A stretch of 14,139 nt of DNA from CAYRSA01 sp964494845 (lineage in GTDB: Bacteria; Patescibacteriota; Saccharimonadia; Saccharimonadales; JAGQNJ01): the NCBI GenBank assembly GCA_964494845.1, contig CAZBSC010000019.1, forward strand, positions 1 through 14,139, read 5' to 3'. Under the pieces are notes generated by a model. The model had not been told where the DNA came from, made no database searches, and saw nothing but the letters and a program-made list of their open reading frames with translations. How positions within the stretch are numbered: position 1 is the first letter of the stretch; each line of letters begins with the position of its first letter. This document shows positions 1-6,676 of the stretch, piece by piece. Position numbers and translations under genes: made by a program.

Positions 1-22
1 TAAGTGTAAAAGGTTTGTTATA

Positions 23-52
23 TTGACTTTAGTGTGCATTTTATGCTATAAT
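23..52 (+). promoter_or_regulatory. Promoter of the GGDEF gene
   Basis: A -35 box TTGACT (23-28) and a perfect -10 box TATAAT (47-52) are separated by 18 nt, with an extended -10 TG at 44-45. The predicted transcription start, about 7 nt past the -10 box, falls on the ATG at 59, so the mRNA is predicted to be leaderless. The -10 box is inside a 15-bp palindrome, arms TGCTATA and TATAGCA (44-58) around A51. No ribosome binding site is visible before the ATG. Confidence 0.85.
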
Positions 53-58
53 ATAGCA

Positions 59-748
59 ATGCAATCACCTTCTACTAACTTTAGACGAGGGCAAGACCAA
101 TCAGAGGTCGCAGAGCAAGCTTTTATTGACTCTTCTCTTTCAGATGTTTACGTCAAAATGCAACTTGGCCAAATCGCAAGTCAAGATATGGAGCAGGTCA
201 TCCATGCTGGTGACCTTAGGGAAAAACACGCAGCAAGCAGGACAAGAGAACTTGAAGATAGAGTAAATCGTGACGCGCTGACAAGACTACTAGATCGGAA
301 CGGTCTATTGGATGCCTATGGCAACCGCCTTGAACCCAATGGCAGCTTATTGCTTATTGATCTTGATGGTTTTAAAGACGTTAATGATGGCGAGGGTGGC
401 CACCCACTTGGCGACCAGCTTTTAAGGGGCATAGGTCAGCTGATGAAGTCATTTCGCCCCGATGATCCTATTGCCCGACTTGGGGGGGATGAGTTTGCAG
501 TTATGATGGAGGGAGCCTCAGAAACTGATGCCCTAAACCGTGCCACCGAACTTTGTGAAATAATCGGAGGCATCGAAACAGTTGATGGTATGCCTGTTAA
601 CGTCGGAGCAAGCATAGGTGTCGCTGATTACAATGGTGTCATGCCATTCGATGACGTATACCGGAATGCTGACTTAGCAGTCTACCGAGCAAAGGATAAT
701 GGAAGGGGCCAAGCAGTCGCGTATAGCATCCTAGACCACCCATCATAA
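59..748 (+). CDS. GGDEF-domain diguanylate cyclase, soluble
   Basis: The 229-residue protein is predicted to condense two GTP into cyclic di-GMP in the cytoplasm. A helical, charged N-terminal region (about 1-68) has no membrane segment or recognised sensor domain. The GGDEF domain fills the rest: DALTRL at 72-77, metal-binding D101 in IDLDGFKDVND, the signature GGDEF at 142-146, and an inhibitory I-site RPDD at 133-136, five residues before the signature as in feedback-inhibited enzymes. The loop after ND has one extra residue before GH compared with the usual spacing. An in-frame TTG at 23 would add 12 residues, but it is the first codon of the -35 box, so the ATG at 59 is chosen. The gene is the only one on the plus strand and converges on the sortase 15 nt away. 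Activity is inferred from intact motifs; the signal it senses is unknown. Confidence 0.93.
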   Translation: MQSPSTNFRRGQDQSEVAEQAFIDSSLSDVYVKMQLGQIASQDMEQVIHAGDLREKHAASRTRELEDRVNRDALTRLLDRNGLLDAYGNRLEPNGSLLLIDLDGFKDVNDGEGGHPLGDQLLRGIGQLMKSFRPDDPIARLGGDEFAVMMEGASETDALNRATELCEIIGGIETVDGMPVNVGASIGVADYNGVMPFDDVYRNADLAVYRAKDNGRGQAVAYSILDHPS

Positions 749-763
749 AGTTATACCTAATAG

Positions 764-1423
764 CTAAAGAAGAGGCGACCCCTCTTCGGGCGGGTTTGAA
801 CTTTTTGTGTCAAATAAAGGTTTAGCGTCTATGACCACGCGGCCGTCGGCTTCGCCTTTTAGCGAGCATGTATACAGCGTCATCTTGGCTTCAGTAGTTT
901 GCTTTTCTATCTCAACAGCGGTCCTGGCTACTGCGTAATTTTTTGTTACCTCGTATTCATACCATTTTTTATTATAAAAAACCTTGATTTTATCGCCAGG
1001 CTGAACCTCGTTAAGGTTATAGAACGGTGATTTTGCCCTTGTCCCCTGCGGCGTTACCCCAAGGTTGAACCTATGGGCACTAAGAATAAAATTGCCGCCT
1101 TTTTCCGGATTACCACGCTCTGGGTATCGCCACCACGCACCCTTTTCTAGGCTGGCTGGTGTATTTTCCTCAAAATATGGAACTTCTAGGTTTAATTTTT
1201 CTATCTGAATTCGGTTTCGCATATCTTTTGCATCATCTGACGTATTGTAGTCGATTGGGGAACCGGGTAATTCTTTGACTTTTGGACTGAAAACAAGAAC
1301 CAGTATATATACTCCGACCAGAAACATTATTATAGAGACAAATAAAGCCACTCTTTTCGGCCATCTACGTTTCTTGATTGGCTTGTCGTTTGATAGGACT
1401 TCGTTAGATTGGGCAGGCGACAT
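764..1423 (-). CDS. Sortase family transpeptidase
   Basis: This 219-residue protein is a membrane-anchored cysteine transpeptidase, predicted to link surface proteins to the peptidoglycan outside the cell. A basic N-terminus (KKRRWPKR, 17-24) precedes one membrane segment at about 25-46. The sortase beta-barrel follows, with catalytic H117 in LSAHRF, C186 in TLYTCS and R195 in DGRVV. The nine-residue Cys-to-Arg spacing is more like class D/E enzymes than S. aureus SrtA, but I do not assign a class firmly. No LPXTG-type substrate or accessory pilin gene is in the window. The gene has its own promoter just downstream of dnaJ and so need not belong to the heat-shock operon. The short tail after residue 202 is polar and looks unstructured. 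Confidence 0.92.
   Translation of the reverse strand: MSPAQSNEVLSNDKPIKKRRWPKRVALFVSIIMFLVGVYILVLVFSPKVKELPGSPIDYNTSDDAKDMRNRIQIEKLNLEVPYFEENTPASLEKGAWWRYPERGNPEKGGNFILSAHRFNLGVTPQGTRAKSPFYNLNEVQPGDKIKVFYNKKWYEYEVTKNYAVARTAVEIEKQTTEAKMTLYTCSLKGEADGRVVIDAKPLFDTKSSNPPEEGSPLL
769..804. terminator. Candidate terminator between convergent genes
   Basis: A 7-bp perfect stem (GAAGAGG 769-775 with CCTCTTC 781-787, 5-nt loop) lies over the last codons of the sortase gene. On the plus strand an alternative GC-rich stem (ACCCC with GGGCGGGT, 778-795) is followed by TTGAAC and five T. On the minus strand the stem is followed only by TTTAG. It could end transcription from both sides, but the T-tracts are imperfect. 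Confidence 0.4.
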
Positions 1424-1432
1424 AGAAGTTAC

Positions 1433-1441
1433 ATTGTAACA
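1433..1441 (-). promoter_or_regulatory. Extended -10 promoter of the sortase gene
   Basis: TGT plus TACAAT forms an extended -10 element that ends 9 nt before the ATG at 1423, so the transcript would begin within a few bases of the start codon. No convincing -35 box is visible, as is allowed for extended -10 promoters. The hexamer lies inside a 13-bp perfect palindrome at 1428-1440 with arms GTTACA and TGTAAC. Confidence 0.6.
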
Positions 1442-1465
1442 AGTTGTATGCTGTAAGTTCTAGTG

Positions 1466-2557
1466 CTAGAGACCGGTATTTTTTAGTTCTTCGAGTAATT
1501 CTTTTTGTTTGTGACTTAGTCTGTGGGGGGTATCCACGATTATTGTAACGATATGGGGGCCACGAGTTTTGGACCGTATATGTGGAACGCCATGTTCTGA
1601 TAATTTGAAGTCCGTTCCACTCTGTGTGCCAGCAGGAACTTTCATAGTTATGGGACCATCAACAGTATCCACTTCAATTTCTGTGCCAAGTGTCGCTGCT
1701 ATCAAACCCACATGCTCTTCCGATAGTATAATATCGTCCTCGCGGGTAAAGTGTTTGTGGGCTTTTACTCGGACATTAACGTACAAGTCACCTTTTTGCC
1801 CCCGTGCGATAGCTTCGCCACGCTCTTTCAAACGAATAGTTGCACCGTCATCAATCCCAGCCGGAATTTTCAGTTTTACTTGCTGTTTTTGTCTAGTGAC
1901 ACCCTTGCCTTTGCAGACGCTGCACACTTTTTCTGGTATTTTTCCGGTGCCTTCACATTCGCTGCAAACCGTAGCTTGCTGAATATTTCCGAAGACTGTT
2001 CGCATAACCCGCGTTACCTGACCAGATCCCTGGCAGGTGGGACAGGTTTTTAGCTCGTACCCACGTTCTACGGTACTACCTTCACAATGTTCACATGCCG
2101 AATTTAGCTGCATGTTTAAGTCAATCTCTGTGCCGAATACTGCTTGTTCAAACGTTAGATCTATCTGAGTTTGCACATCATTTCCACGACGCTCTCGTTG
2201 CCCGCGTGCGTGCTGCTGACCGCCACCAAAAAAGTCGCCAAATATATCACCTAGGCCTAGATCACCAAAGTCAAAGTTGATATTTTGTCCTTGCCCACCA
2301 TAACCACCACCTGCAAACGGGTTGCCGTCACTGGCTGCACTAGACCCTACACCCGCATGGCCGAACTGATCATAACGTTGTCTTTTACTGGGATCTTTTA
2401 GTACTTCATAAGCTTCGTTAATTTCTTTGAACTTGGCCTCGTCACCGCCTTTGTCTGGATGATGTTCTACCGCGGCACGCCGAAATGCCTTCTTCAGCTC
2501 ATCGGCAGAAGCATTCTTGCCTACTCCCAATATTTCGTAATAATCACGTTTACTCAT
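1466..2557 (-). CDS. dnaJ: Chaperone DnaJ (Hsp40)
   Basis: DnaJ is the co-chaperone that delivers unfolded clients to DnaK and stimulates its ATPase. The 363-residue protein has the full type I layout: a J domain at 1-68 with HPD at 33-35, a Gly/Phe-rich linker at about 76-115, four zinc-binding motifs (CEHCEGST 155-162, CPTCQGSG 172-179, CSECEGTG 198-205, CSVCKGKG 212-219), and the C-terminal client-binding domains. The first zinc motif ends in ST instead of xG, a mild deviation that leaves both cysteines. The start codon overlaps the end of the upstream kinase gene by 8 nt (ATGAGTAA) and has no clear Shine-Dalgarno, so translation is probably coupled. It is the last gene of the HrcA-controlled operon. 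Confidence 0.97.
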   Translation of the reverse strand: MSKRDYYEILGVGKNASADELKKAFRRAAVEHHPDKGGDEAKFKEINEAYEVLKDPSKRQRYDQFGHAGVGSSAASDGNPFAGGGYGGQGQNINFDFGDLGLGDIFGDFFGGGQQHARGQRERRGNDVQTQIDLTFEQAVFGTEIDLNMQLNSACEHCEGSTVERGYELKTCPTCQGSGQVTRVMRTVFGNIQQATVCSECEGTGKIPEKVCSVCKGKGVTRQKQQVKLKIPAGIDDGATIRLKERGEAIARGQKGDLYVNVRVKAHKHFTREDDIILSEEHVGLIAATLGTEIEVDTVDGPITMKVPAGTQSGTDFKLSEHGVPHIRSKTRGPHIVTIIVDTPHRLSHKQKELLEELKNTGL

Positions 2558-3152
2558 AGATATTTACTGTACCATCAACTACTAAATCTACTCTATTTTT
2601 TCCGCCATGTTCTCTGTAATATTCGTCTTCCTCATCGAGCCACTTTTCCCATAACTTCTTGATTTCTGCTTCGGTTCCTTGCTTTTGGTCACGGGTCATA
2701 CCTCTCTTCAGACAGACCCCCCGCGGCGTTTCCACCCATATGCGATAAATTACGAAGGGCTCAAACTTTTTGTTTGTAGAACTAATCCCTTCGATAATCA
2801 TTACTGGAGTTACAGGTTGATCTTTGACAGGCTTTGGCTTATGATCTGGCCACCACTTTGTGGGTTTATAGCTCAGTGTTTTCGCCCCAATTTTTATAGG
2901 ATTAAAGACATCGGAGATAAGTCGTTGATGTAGTTCTCCAGGATGATCCGGAAACGCAAAGTCATCGGTATGGATAATCTCAGCCTTGAACTCCTTCGCG
3001 AGTAGGTTTGCGAGTGTAGATTTTCCAGAACCGCCATGCCCATCAATCGCAATGAACTTTACAGGATAATCGTTTTGTGCGCGTCTACCAGCAACCTCTT
3101 TTCGGATTTTACTGAGAATAGGCTGCTGGATCTCTTTGACGCGCCCAAGCAT
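2550..3152 (-). CDS. Uridine-kinase-like P-loop protein in the chaperone operon
   Basis: This 200-residue protein belongs to the P-loop nucleoside/nucleotide kinase superfamily and resembles uridine kinases. The Walker A motif GHGGSGKS is at 38-45, after the strand FIAIDG. A TDDF motif at 62-65 matches the place where uridine kinases have their catalytic or substrate-binding Asp. The Walker-B-like strand MIIEG is at 118-122. An arginine-rich lid-like region (KRGMTRDQ) is at 149-156. About 30 residues precede the P-loop. The substrate cannot be told from sequence; uridine, another nucleoside or a small phosphorylated metabolite are all possible. Its ATG overlaps the dnaK stop by 1 nt (TAATG), and its own stop overlaps the dnaJ start by 8 nt, so it is co-transcribed and coupled with the chaperones. 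Confidence 0.85.
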   Translation of the reverse strand: MLGRVKEIQQPILSKIRKEVAGRRAQNDYPVKFIAIDGHGGSGKSTLANLLAKEFKAEIIHTDDFAFPDHPGELHQRLISDVFNPIKIGAKTLSYKPTKWWPDHKPKPVKDQPVTPVMIIEGISSTNKKFEPFVIYRIWVETPRGVCLKRGMTRDQKQGTEAEIKKLWEKWLDEEDEYYREHGGKNRVDLVVDGTVNIYE

Positions 3153-5068
3153 TACTTTTCTTTCTTGTCTTCGTCGATTACTTCACCTTCTACGGGTTCG
3201 TCATCTTTTTTGTCTTTTGGTTTCTCGTCTGAATCTTTATCTTCAGATTTTTCGTCTTTTGCTGCTTGTTCGTACATCTTTGCACCGATTGGCATGATTT
3301 TGTCAGTCAGTTCTTTGGCAGCTTTTTCGATTTCGTCCTTATCGGCTTTTTCGTCAGCTAGTACTTTCTTTGCAACTTCAACTGCTTCATCTAATGTCTT
3401 CACGTCTTCTTCGGATAGTTTTTCCTTGTTGTCGTTCTTCATTTTTTCAGCCTGGTAGACCGCACTGTCTAGTTGGTTACGGACTTCGATCGCCTCCAGT
3501 TTCTTCTTGTCTTCCTCGGCATGTGCCTCGGCATCCTTGGCTGCTTTTTCGATTTCCTCTTTGTTCAGGTTACCGCTGTTTTGGATAGTGATGCTCTGCT
3601 CTTTACCGGATCCTTTGTCCTTGGCACTAACATTCAAAATGCCATTTGCATCAATGTTGAATGTCACCTCGATTTGCGGAACACCGCGTGGTGCAGATGG
3701 GATCCCATCTAGCACAAATCGTCCCAACGACTTGTTGTCGGCGACCATCTCGCGCTCACCCTGGACTACGTGGATTTCTACCTGTGGCTGATTATCGGCC
3801 GCTGTACTGAAAGTTTCACTCTTGGATGTTGGAACAGTGGTGTTGCGCTCGATTAGCTTTGTGGCCACGCCACCAAGTGTCTCAATACCTAGCGATAACG
3901 GTGTTACGTCTAGTAGCAACACGTCCTTGACATCACCCTGCAATACTCCACCCTGAATAGCTGCACCTACTGCAACAACTTCATCAGGGTTAACACCTTT
4001 TAGGGGCTCTTTGCCAAATATCTCTTTTACTTTTTCAATAACTGCTGGCATTCGGGTCATTCCACCCACCAGAATTACTTCGTTAATATCCTTGGCATCT
4101 AGCTTGGCGTCTTTTAGCGCTTTTTTACATGGCTCGGCAGTTTTGTTTATATAGTCTTGGACTAGATCAACAAGTTTTGCACGAGTTAGTTTGTACTCAA
4201 AGTGCTTTGGCCCCTCTGCATCAGCTGTTAGGAAAGGCAAGTTAATGTCAGCGACTTCTGTAGTAGACAGCTCTTTCTTGGCTTTCTCGGCTTCTTCCTT
4301 TAGGCGCTGCATAGCGGCTTTATCTTTTTTGACGTCAATGCCAGATTCTTTTTTGAACTCGTCAACAAAGTGGTTAACGATCTTTAGGTCAAAGTCTTCA
4401 CCCCCCAGGTGTGTATCGCCATTTGTTGATAGCACTTCGAATACGCCGTCACCTAACTGCAAGATAGAAACGTCAAATGTTCCACCACCGAGGTCAAATA
4501 CTGCGACTTTTTCTTCTTTTTTCTGGTCTAGCCCGTAAGCTAATGCTGCCGCGGTTGGTTCGTTGATTATTCGCTTTACTTCTAGTCCAGCAATTTTGCC
4601 GGCGTCTTTTGTTGCCTGGCGCTGGGAATCGTCAAAGTAGGCAGGAACAGTAATGACCGCTTCTGTGACAGGTTCCCCTAGGAATTTCTCAGCATCGGCC
4701 TTTAACTTGCCCAGAATCATCGCGCTGACTTCTTCGGCACTGTATTCCTTGTCGCCCATTTTTACTTTCACACCAGTACCGCTTTTTACGATTTCGTATG
4801 GCATTAGCTCAATGTCTTTTTGGACTTCTTTGTCAGAAAATTTGCGTCCTATAAGCCGCTTTATACCAAAAATTGTGTTGGTAGGGTTTGTAACACGTTG
4901 GCGGTTTGCAACCTGACCAACTAGTCTCTCGCCGTTTTTATTAATCGCAACTACCGATGGGGTTGTTCGATTACCTTCAGTGTTAGCAATAATTTCTGGC
5001 TTGCCAGATTGCATCACAGCCATTGCGCTGTTTGTTGTTCCTAAATCAATTCCTATTATTTTTCCCAT
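3152..5068 (-). CDS. dnaK: Chaperone DnaK (Hsp70)
   Basis: DnaK is the ATP-driven chaperone that binds exposed hydrophobic peptides, working with DnaJ and GrpE in the cytoplasm. The 638 residues have the usual length and order: phosphate loop IGIDLGTTNS at 5-14, the second ATPase signature FDLGGGTFDV at 191-200, VILVGGMTRMP at 331-341, the interdomain linker DVLLLD at 382-387, then the substrate-binding domain and helical lid. The tail is a highly charged Lys/Asp/Glu run after about residue 600. Residues around 73-105 contain the insertion (RRF-x-DEEVQ-like block) found in DnaK of diderm bacteria and missing from B. subtilis DnaK. Translation starts from a strong Shine-Dalgarno. Expression should rise on heat shock through the CIRCE operator ahead of hrcA. 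Confidence 0.99.
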   Translation of the reverse strand: MGKIIGIDLGTTNSAMAVMQSGKPEIIANTEGNRTTPSVVAINKNGERLVGQVANRQRVTNPTNTIFGIKRLIGRKFSDKEVQKDIELMPYEIVKSGTGVKVKMGDKEYSAEEVSAMILGKLKADAEKFLGEPVTEAVITVPAYFDDSQRQATKDAGKIAGLEVKRIINEPTAAALAYGLDQKKEEKVAVFDLGGGTFDVSILQLGDGVFEVLSTNGDTHLGGEDFDLKIVNHFVDEFKKESGIDVKKDKAAMQRLKEEAEKAKKELSTTEVADINLPFLTADAEGPKHFEYKLTRAKLVDLVQDYINKTAEPCKKALKDAKLDAKDINEVILVGGMTRMPAVIEKVKEIFGKEPLKGVNPDEVVAVGAAIQGGVLQGDVKDVLLLDVTPLSLGIETLGGVATKLIERNTTVPTSKSETFSTAADNQPQVEIHVVQGEREMVADNKSLGRFVLDGIPSAPRGVPQIEVTFNIDANGILNVSAKDKGSGKEQSITIQNSGNLNKEEIEKAAKDAEAHAEEDKKKLEAIEVRNQLDSAVYQAEKMKNDNKEKLSEEDVKTLDEAVEVAKKVLADEKADKDEIEKAAKELTDKIMPIGAKMYEQAAKDEKSEDKDSDEKPKDKKDDEPVEGEVIDEDKKEK

Positions 5069-5075
5069 ATTATTT

Positions 5076-5081
5076 CTCCTT
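5076..5081 (-). promoter_or_regulatory. Shine-Dalgarno of dnaK
   Basis: AAGGAG lies 7 nt before the dnaK ATG, in the 19-nt gap after orf88. It shows that the organism does use Shine-Dalgarno initiation inside operons, in contrast to the first genes of transcription units here. It may allow higher output of DnaK than of its neighbours. Confidence 0.8.
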
Positions 5082-5087
5082 CTTAAT

Positions 5088-5354
5088 TTATTGTGATAGT
5101 GACTTTAAATGATCAACGTAATATTGGTCTGGGTCTCTTCCGTGAGCGACAATTCGGTCTTCTCGCTCCTGCTCGGTAATCCACCGTCCGAAAACGAGCT
5201 CGCGATTATCAAGATGCAGGGCGGGCCCATTGGCCATCTCAACAACCTCAACCATATCCTCTTCACCCCCAACAACTCGAGCTCGATAGTGTGCAACGGC
5301 CACATGTTGGGCAGGATCAACTTCACTAATGCCTGGGATTATTTCTGCAGTCAT
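5088..5354 (-). CDS. Unknown 88-residue protein between grpE and dnaK
   Basis: I do not recognise this protein. It is acidic, soluble-looking, has no membrane segment, signal peptide or cysteine, and appears to have a beta-rich first half (AVAHYRARVVGG at 19-30, MVEVVEM at 34-40) followed by a charged helical part (WITEQEREDRIVAHGRDP at 58-75). It is judged real because its ATG overlaps the grpE stop in an ATGA junction, an AAGGA ribosome site precedes it, and it sits between two members of one operon. An overlapping plus-strand frame (5109-5387) lacks such signals. A role with the Hsp70 machine is suggested only by position. Confidence 0.8.
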   Translation of the reverse strand: MTAEIIPGISEVDPAQHVAVAHYRARVVGGEEDMVEVVEMANGPALHLDNRELVFGRWITEQEREDRIVAHGRDPDQYYVDHLKSLSQ

Positions 5355-5842
5355 TTCGGTTCCTTCTTAACTTTTACCATTGCGTGACGTATTACGTTTT
5401 CTCCTAGGCGGTAGCCAGGCTGAAGTTCTTCGCAGACAACTTCAACTTCGCCATCGCCATCTTCGATCCCAACAGCATCATGCAGGTTAGGGTCAAAATG
5501 TTCGCCAACTGTCTTTATGCGCTCAACACCCATTTGTTTGAGCGTATCCTCGAACTGTTTTACAACCCCACCGACGCCCTTGATATAGTCATTATTTTCT
5601 AAATCTTTCGGCACATGTTTTAGCGCACGTTCGAAGTTATCGATTACAGGCAATAAATCTTCGATTATTTGCACTTTTACTAGGCTCTTTAGTCCGGTAA
5701 TTTGCTCTTCGTGACGTCTGCGAATATTAGTAGCATCAGCGCGCTCTCGCATTAGTGCATCTGTAATTTCTGCAACCTGCTGTTCTAACTCTTGAATCCT
5801 ACTGGGTGTTCTCGGGATTTTTGGGCTAATAGGTTTACTCAT
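5351..5842 (-). CDS. grpE: GrpE nucleotide exchange factor
   Basis: GrpE dimers release ADP from DnaK and so reset the chaperone cycle. The 163-residue protein has a long N-terminal coiled-coil helix (about 15-62, IQELEQQVAEI and following) and the C-terminal beta domain with the family signature EELQPGYRLGENVIRHAMV at about 138-156. It is slightly shorter than the E. coli protein (197 residues), mainly from a short N-terminus. The ATG overlaps the hrcA stop by 8 nt in ATGAGTAA, and AGGAGG (5849-5854) lies 6 nt before it, so initiation is well supported. The TGA stop is embedded in the next gene's start. Confidence 0.97.
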   Translation of the reverse strand: MSKPISPKIPRTPSRIQELEQQVAEITDALMRERADATNIRRRHEEQITGLKSLVKVQIIEDLLPVIDNFERALKHVPKDLENNDYIKGVGGVVKQFEDTLKQMGVERIKTVGEHFDPNLHDAVGIEDGDGEVEVVCEELQPGYRLGENVIRHAMVKVKKEPK

Positions 5843-6542
5843 ACAATGCCTCCTCTAACGCTTCACCTGTTCTTTGGACTAAACCGATAACGCCTCTATA
5901 GCTTTGTCTGGTTGGGCCAAGTACCCCAATATAACTATGGTCTGAATATGGACTACGGAAACGGCTAATAATTAAGCTACATCCAGCTGAAGATCCGATT
6001 GGGTTTTCTCGCCCTATATATACATTCATAGGCTCGTTCGGGGCAGCCTCGCGCAACCACGGCTGTAGATTGTCTAGCAATTGCGCCACTTCACGAACTT
6101 GACCTGGCTGCATAAACTCTGGTTGCCCGAATAAATTGCTAAGCCCACTCATGTATAGCTGATCCCCGATAGTTGCTAGTCCCAAATTGCTGGTCAAATC
6201 TACAAGTGTTTCAACAGCATTGCGTATTGTCTGTTCATTTGCGCCGGCATTATTAACTCGAGCCGAAAGTGCTCGTTGTTCTCGTTTGGATGGCAATGCG
6301 TCTTTTTGGCCCTGAATCTCGTTGACATAGTGACGATAGCCCTTGTCGGTAGGGATTCGGCCAGCTGATGTGTGTGGCTGTTTTATGTAACCTTTTCGTT
6401 CTAGTTCTGCCATTTCAGCACGAACAGTGGCCGACGAAACTCCAAAAGCTTTTGTTAGCAAGCTAGAGCCAACAGGGCTAGCTACCTCTGCGTATTGCTC
6501 GATAATTGCGGCTAGTAATTTTTCTTGTCTATCTGTTAGCAT
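5835..6542 (-). CDS. hrcA: Heat-inducible transcription repressor HrcA, short form
   Basis: HrcA represses heat-shock operons by binding CIRCE and is itself kept active by chaperones in characterised bacteria. The start chosen is the ATG at 6542, giving 235 residues that begin MLTDRQ as family members do; an upstream in-frame ATG at 6605 would overlie the promoter. The winged-helix part covers about 1-75, with GVSSATVRAEMAELERKGY at 34-52 and QPHTSAGRIPTDKGYRHYV at 55-73. The C-terminal half keeps SNLFGQPEF (135-143), IGRENP (176-181) and GVLGPTR (206-212). Typical HrcA proteins are about 340 residues; here the middle, corresponding to part of the GAF-like domain and the inserted dimerization domain, is missing. 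It is the first gene of the operon it should control. Confidence 0.95.
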   Translation of the reverse strand: MLTDRQEKLLAAIIEQYAEVASPVGSSLLTKAFGVSSATVRAEMAELERKGYIKQPHTSAGRIPTDKGYRHYVNEIQGQKDALPSKREQRALSARVNNAGANEQTIRNAVETLVDLTSNLGLATIGDQLYMSGLSNLFGQPEFMQPGQVREVAQLLDNLQPWLREAAPNEPMNVYIGRENPIGSSAGCSLIISRFRSPYSDHSYIGVLGPTRQSYRGVIGLVQRTGEALEEALYE

Positions 6543-6569
6543 ATAGCACTCATTAAGTAGTAGTGCTAG
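6543..6569. promoter_or_regulatory. CIRCE operator (HrcA binding site)
   Basis: On the plus strand the left arm ATAGCACTC and right arm TAGTGCTAG are separated by 9 nt, matching the CIRCE consensus TTAGCACTC-N9-GAGTGCTAA in spacing and at 8 of 9 and 7 of 9 positions. Symmetry is perfect over TAGCACT/AGTGCTA (6544-6550, 6562-6568). It starts at the last bases of the -10 box, covers the predicted transcription start and ends directly at the hrcA ATG, so bound HrcA would block RNA polymerase. It is the only complete CIRCE I found in the window. Confidence 0.95.
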
Positions 6570-6596
6570 TTTATCTAATTGGCAGTCTCGTGTCAA
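6568..6596 (-). promoter_or_regulatory. Promoter of the hrcA heat-shock operon
   Basis: A perfect -35 TTGACA (6591-6596) and -10 TAAACT (6568-6573) are 17 nt apart, the pattern of a vegetative (sigma-70/sigma-A type) promoter rather than an alternative heat-shock sigma. Predicted transcription begins near 6561, giving a leader of about 19 nt made almost entirely of CIRCE. Confidence 0.9.
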
Positions 6597-6600
6597 GAGT

Positions 6601-6629
6601 GCCAATCCAGATTATTGGCCGGTTTTTTT
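6601..6629 (+). terminator. Plus-oriented intrinsic terminator upstream of hrcA promoter
   Basis: A stem GCCAAT (6601-6606) / ATTGGC (6614-6619) with a 7-nt loop is followed by CGG and seven T (6623-6629). It has terminator form only on the plus strand, yet both flanking genes are on the minus strand. On the minus strand it gives an A-tract and inverted repeat just upstream of the -35 box. The neighbouring stretch 6630-6676 shows no gene and no clear minus-strand terminator for the preceding gene. Confidence 0.6.
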
Positions 6630-6676
6630 GGGACTTTAAACTTACTTGTTTTTACAGATTTGCAAGCTTATGCGTT

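Noticed and set aside
23..58. TTG at 23 as the start of the GGDEF gene
   Set aside because: The TTG is part of the -35 box and the following 12 codons overlie the -10 element; the ATG at 59 lies at the predicted transcript start.
1459..1470. TCTAGTGCTAGA near the dnaJ stop as a second CIRCE for the sortase
   Set aside because: It matches one CIRCE half-site (TAGCACT on the minus strand), but no second half lies 9 nt away.
5351..5354. Recoded UGA, as in some CPR lineages
   Set aside because: grpE ends at a TGA at its normal length with a new gene starting there, and no in-frame TGA interrupts any conserved gene.
5109..5387. Plus-strand 92-codon frame opposite orf88
   Set aside because: It is antisense to an operon gene, has no ribosome site or promoter, and the minus frame has coupled-overlap signals.
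6543..6605. Upstream ATG at 6605 as the hrcA start
   Set aside because: Its 21 extra codons run through the -35, -10 and CIRCE sequences and the family start MLTxRQ is at 6542.
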